From positions 62,001-126,000 of the forward strand of contig NZ_JPKG01000004.1 of the NCBI RefSeq assembly GCF_000735605.1: a stretch of DNA of 64,000 nt, in the 5' to 3' direction. The position numbers and the translations under genes were made by a program. Source of the stretch: Allobosea sp. LC85. Lineage in GTDB: Bacteria; Pseudomonadota; Alphaproteobacteria; Rhizobiales; Beijerinckiaceae. Positions 26,159 through 34,500 of this stretch are shown here, one piece after another. How positions within the stretch are numbered: position 1 is the first letter of the stretch; each line of letters begins with the position of its first letter. The notes beneath the pieces were generated by a model. The model had not been told where the DNA came from, made no database searches, and was given only the letters and a program-made list of their open reading frames with translations.

Positions 26159-27067
26159 TCAGTTCCTCCGCTGGGGATCGACGAGATCGCGCACGCCGTC
26201 GCCGAGCAGGTTGAAGCAGAACACGGCGATCATCAGCGCCAGGCCGGGGAAGAAGGCGATCCACCATTCGCCGGAGACGATGAAGCTCGCGCCCTCGGCC
26301 ACCATGATCCCCCATTCCGGCGTCGGCGGGCGCACGCCAAGGCCGATGAAGGAGAGGCCGGCGGCGTTCAGGATCGCGTAACCCATGGTCAGCGACATCT
26401 GCACCGCCATGATCGGCATGATATTGGGCATGATCTGGGTCAGCAGCAGCCGCCAGTCGGAATTGCCCGAGAGCCGCGCCGCCTGCACGAAACCGGCTTC
26501 GCGCCGCACATTCGCCTCGGCCCGCGCCACGCGCGCATAGAGCGGGAAATTGATGATCGCGGTGGCGATGACGATGTTGGTGACGCTGTTGCCGAGTGCC
26601 GCGACGATGCCCATCGCCAGCACGAACAGCGGAAAGGCCATGATCGTGTCGGCGATGCGCCCGACCAGCTTGTCGACCCAGCCGCCGAAGAAGCCGGCGC
26701 TGACGCCGGCGAGCCCGCCCAGCAGGAAGACCAGCGCGACCGAGGCGACCGCAATGGTGAAATCGAGCCGCGTCGCGGCGATGACCCGGCTGAAGATGTC
26801 CCGCCCGAGCTGGTCGGTGCCGAACCAGTGCGCCGTGCTCGGGGCTTGCAGGGCCGCATTGGTGTTGCTCGCCAGCGGGTCGTAGGGCACGAGCGAGGGG
26901 CCGAGTATCGCTGCGAGCAGGATCAGTGCGAACAGCAGGAAGGCGAAGCCGGTAATCGGATTTTCCGAGACGACGTGGCGCGCATGCGACCATAGGCTCG
27001 TCGCGGGCGGCGCATCAAGACGCAGGGCAGGCGTGGCGGCGGGGTCGACCTTGCTCATGTCGTTCAC
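26159..27067 (-). CDS. Peptide-type ABC transporter permease, DppC-like
   Basis: About 302 residues from a GTG at 27067 (ATG alternative at 27058). It has a cytoplasmic N-terminus, a first helix near residue 35, the typical HWFGTDQLGRDIFSR segment and the coupling region EAGFVQAARLSG. Five or six membrane helices are evident. It sits 5 bases after the DppB-like gene and 2 bases before the ATPase gene. Confidence 0.9.
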   Translation of the reverse strand: MNDMSKVDPAATPALRLDAPPATSLWSHARHVVSENPITGFAFLLFALILLAAILGPSLVPYDPLASNTNAALQAPSTAHWFGTDQLGRDIFSRVIAATRLDFTIAVASVALVFLLGGLAGVSAGFFGGWVDKLVGRIADTIMAFPLFVLAMGIVAALGNSVTNIVIATAIINFPLYARVARAEANVRREAGFVQAARLSGNSDWRLLLTQIMPNIMPIMAVQMSLTMGYAILNAAGLSFIGLGVRPPTPEWGIMVAEGASFIVSGEWWIAFFPGLALMIAVFCFNLLGDGVRDLVDPQRRN

Positions 27068-27072
27068 AGGCC

Positions 27073-28086
27073 TCACCCCTCCAGCCTGACGCGGGGATCG
27101 ATGACGCCGTAGAGCAGGTCGATCAGCAGGTTCAGCACGACGTAGAGGATCGCCATGGTCAGCACGAAGCCCTGGATCGGCGCATAATCCGAGGCGATCA
27201 GCGCCTCGACGGCATAGGAGCCGACGCCGGGCCAGGCGAAGACCTTCTCGACCAGGACATTGGCGCCGAGCAGGAAGGAGAACACCATGCCGAGCGTGGT
27301 CACGACGGGCAGCATGGCGTTGCGAAAGGCATAGGTGCCGATGACCTTGGCCTGGGTCAGCCCGCTGGCGCGCGCCGTGCGGACGAAATCGGCGCCGAGC
27401 ACCGCCAGCATCGAGGCGCGCGTCATCCGCGTGATCGGCGCCAGCGAGAAGATGCCGAGCGTCACCGCAGGCAGGATCAGCTGCGCCAGCGCGGCGCGAA
27501 AGGTCTCGAAATGCCCGGCAAGCAGGCTGTCGATCAGGAACAGGCCGGTGACGCGCGGCGGTTCGGAGGCGAAGACGTCGAGCCGCCCGAGCGGCGCCGG
27601 CGACCAGCCGAGCAGGAAATAGAAGACATAGACCAGCAGGAGCCCGGTGAAGAAAACCGGCAGCGAGACGCCGGCCGTCGCCACCACACGGCAGAGATGG
27701 TCGATCCATGAGCCCTGTTTCACTGCGGCCAGCACGCCGAGCGGCAAGGCGACCGACATGGCCAGCAGCAGCCCGGCGAGCGTCAGCTCGGCGGAGGCCG
27801 GCAGGCGCGCCGCCAGGTCGGCCGTCACCGACTGGCCGGTGGTCAGGGACTGGCCGAGATCACCCTTGGCCAGCGCCGTGACATAGGAGACGAACTGCAC
27901 CGGCAGGGGCCGGTCGAGCCCCAGCTTGCTGCGGATTTCGGCAATCGCCTGCGGCGTCGCCGCCGGCCCGGCGAAATAGGCGGCCGTGTCGCCCGGCAGC
28001 ACCCGCGTGAGCAGGAAGGTGACGATGATCACGCCGATGACCGACGGGATCGTCGTCATCAGCCGCCCGCCGATCATGCGAAGCAT
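27073..28086 (-). CDS. Peptide-type ABC transporter permease, DppB-like
   Basis: A 337-residue inner-membrane protein with GGRLMTTIPSVIGVIIVTF at the start, LPGDTAAYF, the coupling motif GADFVRTARASGLTQAKV and the closing YGVIDPRVRLEG. The ATG at 28086 has a strong AAGGAGG site. It forms the channel with the DppC-like partner. A 163-base spacer containing a perfect hairpin separates it from the binding-protein gene. Confidence 0.92.
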   Translation of the reverse strand: MLRMIGGRLMTTIPSVIGVIIVTFLLTRVLPGDTAAYFAGPAATPQAIAEIRSKLGLDRPLPVQFVSYVTALAKGDLGQSLTTGQSVTADLAARLPASAELTLAGLLLAMSVALPLGVLAAVKQGSWIDHLCRVVATAGVSLPVFFTGLLLVYVFYFLLGWSPAPLGRLDVFASEPPRVTGLFLIDSLLAGHFETFRAALAQLILPAVTLGIFSLAPITRMTRASMLAVLGADFVRTARASGLTQAKVIGTYAFRNAMLPVVTTLGMVFSFLLGANVLVEKVFAWPGVGSYAVEALIASDYAPIQGFVLTMAILYVVLNLLIDLLYGVIDPRVRLEG

Positions 28087-28146
28087 TGTGCAACCTCCTT
28101 AGCGACATCCGGCGAAGTCGCCGCCGTCGTCATTGCGGGCGGGGGT

Positions 28147-28200
28147 GAAGCAATCCGGTGTGCGACGGGCCGATGGCGGCTGGCAGTCCCGGATTGCTTC
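28147..28200 (-). other. Perfect 12-bp inverted repeat in the binding protein-permease spacer
   Basis: GAAGCAATCCGG (28147-28158) is matched exactly by CCGGATTGCTTC (28189-28200) with a 30-base loop. Hairpins between a binding-protein gene and permease genes commonly stabilise upstream mRNA or limit read-through, so more binding protein is made. No T-run follows, so it is not a classical terminator. Confidence 0.6.
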
Positions 28201-28250
28201 GCCGTTTCCGCTGGTCTCGCGAGCGGCGAGGGCGGTGGGGAGCCGATCGC

Positions 28251-29840
28251 TCAGCCCTTGGTCAGGTAGCGGAAATCGGGCTCGCGGCAGGGCTGGAACT
28301 GGTAGCCGCCGATCGCCTTCTGGAGCGCCACGTCATGGGTCGGCTGCGCGATCGGCACCATCGGCACCTCGCGGTTCACCAGCTTGATGAAGTCGACGAC
28401 ATTGGCGTCATAGGCTGCCTTGTCGGGCGCGAAGCGCGCGGCGTCGATCAGCTTGTCGAGTTCGGGGTTCTGGTAGGCGGCGATGTTGAAGATCGAATTA
28501 TTGCCGTGCATCGTCCAGAACAGGTAGTAATCGGGATAGTCGAGCCAGCCGGCGAAGCGGTTCAGCACCATCGGATTGGTCTTCTTGGCGATCTCGGTGC
28601 GGAAATTCGCGCCCGGCACCTTGTTGATCTCGACCGTGATGCCAATGGCACCGAGCGCCTCCTTGATCAGCACCGCCATCGGCTCGGCGACCGTCGCATT
28701 GCCGGCGTCGAAATACAGCGTGGTCGAGAAGCCGCCGCCGGCGGCATCGACCAGCGCCTTGGCCTTGGCGACGTTCGATGTGTAGGGAAAGGGCTGCGGC
28801 CAGGCGACCTTGGGCGTCTCCGCCCCGCCCGACATGTCGACGCCGCGGCCGAACAGCGAGGCCTGCAGCAGCTTCTCATAGGGCATCACCCAGGCCACGG
28901 CCTGGCGCAGGCGCACATCCTTGAACGGCCCGACCTGCGTGTTGAGATAGCAGCCCCAGACCCCGTTGGGGATGGGCACGCCGACGACATTGACCTTGCC
29001 GGCATCGAGCAGGTCCTTGAAGTCTTTTGGCGGCAGCCCGTAGGAGACATCGGCATCGCCGCGCTCCATCAGGGCCCGGCGGGTCGAGGGCGAGGCGATG
29101 TCGCGCGCGATGATGCGGCGAAGCTGCGGCAGCTTGCCGGAGGTCCAGGCGTCGTTCCGGACATAGATCGTCTCGACTCCGGGCTTCCAGCTCTCGACCT
29201 TGTAGGCGCCGGAGCCGACGACATTGTTCTTCAGCCACTCCTTGGCATGGGGATCGCCGCCGCCATTCTTGATCGCGAGCTCGGAGTCGAACACGAAGGG
29301 GATGGTGACCGCGAGGTTCGGCAGCGTCATCTTGTCCTTGCGGACGAAGTCGACGCGGAAGGTCTTCTCGTCGACGACGACGAACTGCTCGGGCTTCTCC
29401 AGCGAGCCGGCATTCATCTGCGTGGTGGCGAAGCCGCCGATCGTGCAGGCGCGGTCGAGCGACCATTTCACGTCGGCCGCCGTGACCTTGCGGCCGGAAT
29501 GGAAGGCGGCGTCGCGCAGCTTGAAGGTGCAGCTCATGCCGTCCGACGCGACCTGCCAGCTCTCGGCCAGCTCGCCCTCGAGCTCGCCCATCGCGATCGT
29601 GTTGCCGCCGCCGCCCGGGATCGGCACCGGCTTGAAGCGCAGCAGCCGGTCATAGCAGTTCAGCGCGACGCCATTGACCGGCTGCGACGAGCCGATGCCC
29701 TGCATGTCCAGGCTGTTGGGCCCATATTCCTGCACCAGCAGCAATGTCTCGGCCCGGCTGGGTGTCTGGGCCCCGAGCTTGCCCTGCGCGACGAAGGGCG
29801 CAGCAAGACCGGCTGCGATGGCGGTGCGGCGAGTGATCAT
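28251..29840 (-). CDS. Peptide-type ABC transporter substrate-binding protein
   Basis: The ATG at 29840 starts a protein of 529 residues with an MITRRTAIAAGLAAPFVAQG leader, a twin-arginine-like or Sec signal. Family features of the SBP_bac_5 group follow: LAESWQVASDGMSCTFKLRDAAFHSG and DVKWSLDRA. The upstream open frame is non-coding. It leads the operon SBP-DppB-DppC-fused ATPase-AtzH-like, so the importer likely delivers a biuret- or ureide-type nitrogen source, or short peptides. Confidence 0.9.
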   Translation of the reverse strand: MITRRTAIAAGLAAPFVAQGKLGAQTPSRAETLLLVQEYGPNSLDMQGIGSSQPVNGVALNCYDRLLRFKPVPIPGGGGNTIAMGELEGELAESWQVASDGMSCTFKLRDAAFHSGRKVTAADVKWSLDRACTIGGFATTQMNAGSLEKPEQFVVVDEKTFRVDFVRKDKMTLPNLAVTIPFVFDSELAIKNGGGDPHAKEWLKNNVVGSGAYKVESWKPGVETIYVRNDAWTSGKLPQLRRIIARDIASPSTRRALMERGDADVSYGLPPKDFKDLLDAGKVNVVGVPIPNGVWGCYLNTQVGPFKDVRLRQAVAWVMPYEKLLQASLFGRGVDMSGGAETPKVAWPQPFPYTSNVAKAKALVDAAGGGFSTTLYFDAGNATVAEPMAVLIKEALGAIGITVEINKVPGANFRTEIAKKTNPMVLNRFAGWLDYPDYYLFWTMHGNNSIFNIAAYQNPELDKLIDAARFAPDKAAYDANVVDFIKLVNREVPMVPIAQPTHDVALQKAIGGYQFQPCREPDFRYLTKG

Positions 29841-30025
29841 CAGCAAGAGATCCTTGTTTTGCCAGTCGGGATGTCGCGGCGCACCGGACCGCCGGGGGCG
29901 GGTCGGCAAGCGGGGCAGGGCGCCCGGCGGCCGGTCGCGAGAAAGGTCCGCTCCGTGCCCGTCTCGGCTCGGATGGGGCTCTGTCCTGGATGCGGGGCAG
30001 CAAAGGCGCACATGGGCGCTGGTCA

Positions 30026-30041
30026 AGCATGTAGCGTGCCA
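30026..30041 (-). promoter_or_regulatory. Sigma-54 promoter of the peptide-type ABC operon
   Basis: The minus strand reads TGGCACGCTACATGCT: GG-N10-GC spacing, a perfect TGGCACG block, and ATGC where TTGC is usual. It lies about 185 bases before the binding-protein start. Upstream are TTGAAATCTCTTGA (about 30054-30067) and TTGCATGCAA (30101-30110), motifs shared with the biuH-atzF region. Confidence 0.7.
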
Positions 30042-30140
30042 AGGTTTAGGCGATTGAAATCTCTTGAAAAATGCCAGCGCGGGCAGCGGCTCTAGCCACG
30101 TTGCATGCAATGACTGGCGTTCAGGCTATTTAATGGGCAG

Positions 30141-30845
30141 TTATCTCTTCTGCCGCGCGTTTGCGCTTGCCAGCGCCGCGTTGATGCCGATCTCGGCCGC
30201 GTCGAGGATGGCTGGGTCGGATGCCGGATCGGCGGCCAGGCGTGCCGCGTAGCCGGAAAGATTGGTGCTCCAGACCAGGATGGTGTCGAGACCGGATCGC
30301 GCGGCCAGGGTCCTTGCCTCCCTCAGCAGCGTGTCGCCGGCGAGATGCGCGGCATGGAGATTATTGGTGATGCCGAGCCAGAGATGGTCGAGGATGTCGA
30401 CACCCCCGCGGCGAAACTGCCCGGCGACATGCAGCGATTCCGCTTCGTCGCCCTGCGTGATCAAACCGACTCGCCCGCAAGGGGTTACGCTCAGACGCTC
30501 GACTGTCGCAAGAGCGGTGGTGACGGCCGGGATGCCCGTCTCGTCCTCGATCCGCCGGCACAGGTCGCGATCGACGGCAAAGCCCAGCGCCGCGCCCCGC
30601 GTTGCACTCCAGCAGATCGTATCGACGCCGGCCTCTTCCAGCAGTGTCGCGGCGCTATCGAAGGGTTCGAGCCTGTAGCCGCCAGAGGGACCGGCCGCGA
30701 CGATGCCGCCATAGGGCACCCGGGCGATGCAGCAATCGATCTCCGGAGTTCCAGCCAGCAACCGGGCCGCCACGCGCTCGACGACGCGGTTGGAGGAGGG
30801 AACGATCAAACCGATGGCGCGGCGCGCGGAGGCAGTCTCGGACAT
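30141..30845 (-). CDS. Asp/Glu racemase-fold protein (maleate isomerase / arylmalonate decarboxylase-like)
   Basis: A 234-residue cytoplasmic protein with the family start GLIVPSSNRVVE and two half-domains. Where active relatives have catalytic Cys in ACTS-like and SCTN-like motifs, this one has CWSATRGAALG and LVWSTNLSGY. The usual cysteines thus appear replaced by Ala and Ser. Activity may differ from classical racemases or isomerases. It lies upstream of the ureide importer operon on the same strand, so a hydantoin- or ureide-related role is possible. Confidence 0.75.
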   Translation of the reverse strand: MSETASARRAIGLIVPSSNRVVERVAARLLAGTPEIDCCIARVPYGGIVAAGPSGGYRLEPFDSAATLLEEAGVDTICWSATRGAALGFAVDRDLCRRIEDETGIPAVTTALATVERLSVTPCGRVGLITQGDEAESLHVAGQFRRGGVDILDHLWLGITNNLHAAHLAGDTLLREARTLAARSGLDTILVWSTNLSGYAARLAADPASDPAILDAAEIGINAALASANARQKR

Positions 30846-31033
30846 GGCAGGCAGCGCGACTCCGACCGGAGCGAGGGATGGTGCGATCAGCGTCCGGGCT
30901 CATGGCCGGAAAGTAAAGCCTCGTTTCGCGCGTCTGTCGCGTTCGGCGATGCATTTCAACGGCGGCCACGATCAGCCCGATCTACAGGCCAGCACTGTGC
31001 GAACGCGCCACGAGGCAAGCCTTCCGGACCTCG

Positions 31034-31097
31034 TTGACACGCGTTTCGCGTGACGCTAGTTCTCAATCTAATACGTATTAGATTACAGGAGAGGGCG
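31034..31097 (+). promoter_or_regulatory. LacI-type operator and promoter
   Basis: A perfect 20-base palindrome, AATCTAATACGTATTAGATT, spans 31065-31084 with the central CG step typical of LacI-family operators. TTGACA at 31034-31039 is a good -35, with a weak TAGTTC at 31057-31062 as -10. The operator lies just downstream of the -10 and ends 13 bases before the TTG start, so autorepression is expected. Confidence 0.75.
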
Positions 31098-32168
31098 TTG
31101 CCGCGCGAGCAGCATCCATCGAAGCGTCCCGGGGCGGCGACCAGCACGGATGTCGCGAAGCGTGCGGGGGTTTCGCAGGCGACCGTTTCGCTGGTGCTCA
31201 ACGGCGCGAGCGGGCGCGTCGGTCTGTCCGAGGCCACGCAGCAGCGTGTGCGCGAAGCGGCTGCCGAGCTCGGCTACACCCCGAACTCCGTCGCGCGGAA
31301 CCTGAGGCAGCGGCGCACCAACACGCTCACCTTCATCACCCCGGATATCGGCAACCCCTATTCAGCCGAGGTGATCGGCGCCGTGCAGCAGGTGGCGCAG
31401 CAGCGCGGCTATCTGCTCGACGTGCTCGTTGGAGAAGACGAGGCCGCCAAGCTCAAGGCGATCGCGCGGCTGCGCGGCGGCGTTTCGGACGGCGTCATCA
31501 CCTCTGCCCCGACGCGGGCGATCTGGGATGCGTTGAAGGAGCTGGCACGCCACGGCGTCCCCTGCGTCGCGCTACAGGATCAAGGTGACGGTACCGAGAT
31601 CACATCCGTCGGCGTCGATCTCGAGGGCGGCGGGTACATGGCGACGCAGCACCTGCTCGCCTGCGGCTATCGGCGGATCGGTCATATCTCGGGCCAGCAG
31701 CGGCATCCCTTGCGCGAGCGGGAGCGCGTGCACGGCTATCGTCGGGCGCTCCTGGAGGCCGGTCTGCCGGTGCGTCCGGATTGGGAAATCGAGGTCACGA
31801 ACAGCCCGGAAGGCGGCGTGAAGGCGGTGGAGCTTTTGCTCGCCTTGCCGCAGCCGCGGCCAGAGGCGCTTTTCGTGTTCAACGACCAGATGGCGATCGG
31901 CGTGCTGCACGGCTTGCGTCGTCACGGCATGCGCGTGCCCGAGGACATGGCCGTGGTCGGCTTCGACGGCATCGCCCTGTCGGCCTTCACCGTTCCGGCG
32001 CTGACGACGGTGGAGCACCGTCGTCTTGAGCTCGGCCAGCAGGCGGCGATGAGCCTCATCGACCAGCTCGAGGGCCTGGAGAAGCCCGTTCGGCACACGC
32101 AGATTCCGGTCTCGCTCGTGATCCGGGAATCCTGCGGCGGCCTGAAGAGGGGTGGCCCGCCAGCCTAG
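31098..32168 (+). CDS. LacI-family transcriptional regulator of the galactoside operon
   Basis: The TTG at 31098 follows AGGAG by six bases and lies after the operator, so it is preferred over an upstream ATG at 31050. The product has 356 residues. The helix-turn-helix is TDVAKRAGVSQATVSLVLNG with the hinge helix SVARNLRQRRT. The periplasmic-binding-like domain ends with VVGFDGIALSAFTVPALTTVEH. It lies directly upstream of the ABC-GH4 operon and probably responds to a galactoside or galactose. Confidence 0.9.
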   Translation: MPREQHPSKRPGAATSTDVAKRAGVSQATVSLVLNGASGRVGLSEATQQRVREAAAELGYTPNSVARNLRQRRTNTLTFITPDIGNPYSAEVIGAVQQVAQQRGYLLDVLVGEDEAAKLKAIARLRGGVSDGVITSAPTRAIWDALKELARHGVPCVALQDQGDGTEITSVGVDLEGGGYMATQHLLACGYRRIGHISGQQRHPLRERERVHGYRRALLEAGLPVRPDWEIEVTNSPEGGVKAVELLLALPQPRPEALFVFNDQMAIGVLHGLRRHGMRVPEDMAVVGFDGIALSAFTVPALTTVEHRRLELGQQAAMSLIDQLEGLEKPVRHTQIPVSLVIRESCGGLKRGGPPA

Positions 32169-32233
32169 AGCCACGACCAGCAATAACGAAAACCAAACCG
32201 CAAAAATGCGGTGATCCAGGGAAGGAAACAGGG

Positions 32234-33529
32234 ATGACCAACGTCAACGGAACAGGCACGGCTTTCACCCGACGGCATATTCTGGGCGCCGGGCTCGCTC
32301 TCTCGGTCGCGTCGGGGAGGTCCGTGCGGGCCCAGGCGCCGGTGAACCTGAATTTCGCAGTCTGGGGCAACCGGGCGGAGGAGGACGCCTTCCGGCGGCT
32401 GATCGCCGGCTACACGGCGCAAAACCCGCATGTCTCGATCCGGCTGGAACTCAGCGGATCCTCCGGACAGCTCTATCAGCAGGTCGATACGCGCCTCGCC
32501 GGCCGGCAGGCGCCCGATCTGGTCCGCATCCAGTATCAGCAGGTCGGCCGCTATGCGAAGGCAGGCGCCGTCGTCGATCTGAGCGGGCATCTCGACGGCG
32601 GCCTGGCCGCGCAGTTCGCGCCCGCGTTGTGGAAAGCCGTCACCTACCGTGACAAGGCCTTCGCCATTCCCCACCACACCGACACGCTCGCGGTCTATTG
32701 CAACATGGAGATGTTCCGGCGGGCCGGGATCGAGCTGCCGCGTCGGCTCGAGGACAGCTGGCGCTGGGAGGAGTTCATTCGGATCGCCCGGATGTTGAAG
32801 GAGAAGGCCGGGGCGCCTTTCGGCTTCGCCTGCGCCTGGCAGAACACCGCCGCCTATCGTTTTCTGCCCTTCCTCTACCAGCATGGCGGCCGGCTGCTCG
32901 ACGAGCAGCTGCTCCAGCCGCGGCTCTCGTCGAAAGAGGGCCTCGAGGCGATCGCGTGGGCCCAGTCCTGGTTCACTGACAAGCTCGTCCCGCCCACGAC
33001 CTCGATCAAGACCAACGAGCAGACGCAGAACCTCTTCGCCAACGGAACGATCGGCATGCTGGTGCATGGCGACTGGCAGATCCCGTTCCTGCACGACGCG
33101 ATGAAGCAGGCGGAGTGGCAGGTGACCTACATGCCGCGCAGCGTGAGCATGGCGTCTGATCTCGGTGGCAATTGCCTTGCGGTGACGCGCGACAGCAAGA
33201 ACCGGGACGTCGCCATCGATTTCCTGCGCTATGCCACCAACGAGGCCAATATGCGGGACTTCTGCGTCGCCGCCGGCTTCCTGCCGGTTCGGCGCAGCCT
33301 GATGGACACGAAGCTGGAGTACCAGCTCCGTCCCGACGCGATGCAGGTCTTCGTCGAGCAGTCGCGGACGATCCCGGACCATCTGGCCGCGACCGTGACC
33401 CTGCCGGATTTCAGCCGCATCAACGCGAAGCTCGGCGAGCAGCTCGACCTCGCCTTCACCTCCGGCCAGTCGCCAAAGGACACGGCGGAGAACGTGGACG
33501 GCACCATTCGCAGCGTCCTCAAGAATTGA
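32234..33529 (+). CDS. Sugar ABC transporter substrate-binding protein
   Basis: A 431-residue protein with a twin-arginine leader (TRRHILGAGLALSVASG) and a strong GGAAGGAAACAGGG ribosome region. The fold is that of MalE/UgpB-type binding proteins (NFAVWGNRAEEDAF, then FRRAGIELPRRLEDSWRWEE). It probably captures alpha-galactosides in the periplasm for the two permeases that follow. Confidence 0.9.
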   Translation: MTNVNGTGTAFTRRHILGAGLALSVASGRSVRAQAPVNLNFAVWGNRAEEDAFRRLIAGYTAQNPHVSIRLELSGSSGQLYQQVDTRLAGRQAPDLVRIQYQQVGRYAKAGAVVDLSGHLDGGLAAQFAPALWKAVTYRDKAFAIPHHTDTLAVYCNMEMFRRAGIELPRRLEDSWRWEEFIRIARMLKEKAGAPFGFACAWQNTAAYRFLPFLYQHGGRLLDEQLLQPRLSSKEGLEAIAWAQSWFTDKLVPPTTSIKTNEQTQNLFANGTIGMLVHGDWQIPFLHDAMKQAEWQVTYMPRSVSMASDLGGNCLAVTRDSKNRDVAIDFLRYATNEANMRDFCVAAGFLPVRRSLMDTKLEYQLRPDAMQVFVEQSRTIPDHLAATVTLPDFSRINAKLGEQLDLAFTSGQSPKDTAENVDGTIRSVLKN

Positions 33530-33567
33530 GGACCGTGCGGCCCGCCTTCCCGTCTGCGAGGTGATCC

Positions 33568-34500
33568 ATGTCCAACAGCATCGTCATGACCAGCGCTGTG
33601 CGCCCTGCCACTGCGGCACGGGCGCGCCGCTCCTTCCGGCGGCCCTGGATGCTCGCCTATCTCCTGATCACGCCCAATCTGCTTCTGTTCAGCGCCTTCA
33701 GTTTCTTTCCGCTGCTCTATGCCTTCTACATCAGCTTCCATGACTGGAGCCTGATCGGTGACGTGAGCTTTGCCGGCCTGGCCAATTATCGCAGGCTGGT
33801 GGCCGATACGCAGTTCTGGCATGCGCTGTTCAATACGGCCGTCTATGCCGTGGCTTCGGTGCCCACCACCATGGCGGGCGGCCTGCTGCTCGCGGTGGCG
33901 CTGAACCGACGGATGCCGGGGCGGGTCTTCCTGCGCAGCGTCTATTTCCTTCCGGTCGTGGTTTCGGCCGTCGCCACCGGCATCATCGCCGCCTGGATGT
34001 TCAACGAGCATTACGGCGTCATCAACTCCCTGATCGTGCGCCTGGGCGGCGATCGCATCCCCTGGCTCTCCTCGCCGGCCTGGGCGCTCCCGTCGCTGGT
34101 GCTGGCAACCTTCTGGGTGAGGGTGGGCTTCTGCATGGTGGTCTATCTGGCCGCGCTACAGTCGATCCCGACGCTCTATTACGAGGCTGCGACCATGGAT
34201 GGCGCGTCGCCCTATCGCCAGTTCTGGAAGATCACGTTGCCGTTGCTGCGACCTGCCACCTTCCTGTTGCTGATCCTCAACGTGATCCACTCCTTCCAGG
34301 TCTTCGACCTGATCTACGTGATGACCGGCGGCGGCCCCGGATTCTCGACGACGATGCTGGTGCAATACATCTATCAGTCCGCCTTCATGACGTCGGAAAT
34401 GGGCTATGCCAGCGCCATTGGCGTCGTGCTCTACGCCATCGTCCTGGGCTTCACGATCCTGCAATGGCGGATCAGCCGGCAATCGGAGAACGTGCTATGA
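33568..34500 (+). CDS. Sugar ABC transporter permease, MalF/UgpA-type
   Basis: 310 residues, six membrane segments, with the coupling loop YYEAATMDGASPYRQFWKITLP. Its stop overlaps the next permease start as ATGA. It works with the partner permease, the binding protein at 32234 and the ATPase at 36873. Confidence 0.92.
   Translation: MSNSIVMTSAVRPATAARARRSFRRPWMLAYLLITPNLLLFSAFSFFPLLYAFYISFHDWSLIGDVSFAGLANYRRLVADTQFWHALFNTAVYAVASVPTTMAGGLLLAVALNRRMPGRVFLRSVYFLPVVVSAVATGIIAAWMFNEHYGVINSLIVRLGGDRIPWLSSPAWALPSLVLATFWVRVGFCMVVYLAALQSIPTLYYEAATMDGASPYRQFWKITLPLLRPATFLLLILNVIHSFQVFDLIYVMTGGGPGFSTTMLVQYIYQSAFMTSEMGYASAIGVVLYAIVLGFTILQWRISRQSENVL

Noticed and set aside
28158..30095. A 645-codon plus-strand frame opposite the ABC binding-protein gene
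   Set aside because: It is an antisense shadow; the minus frame has a signal peptide and SBP_bac_5 motifs.
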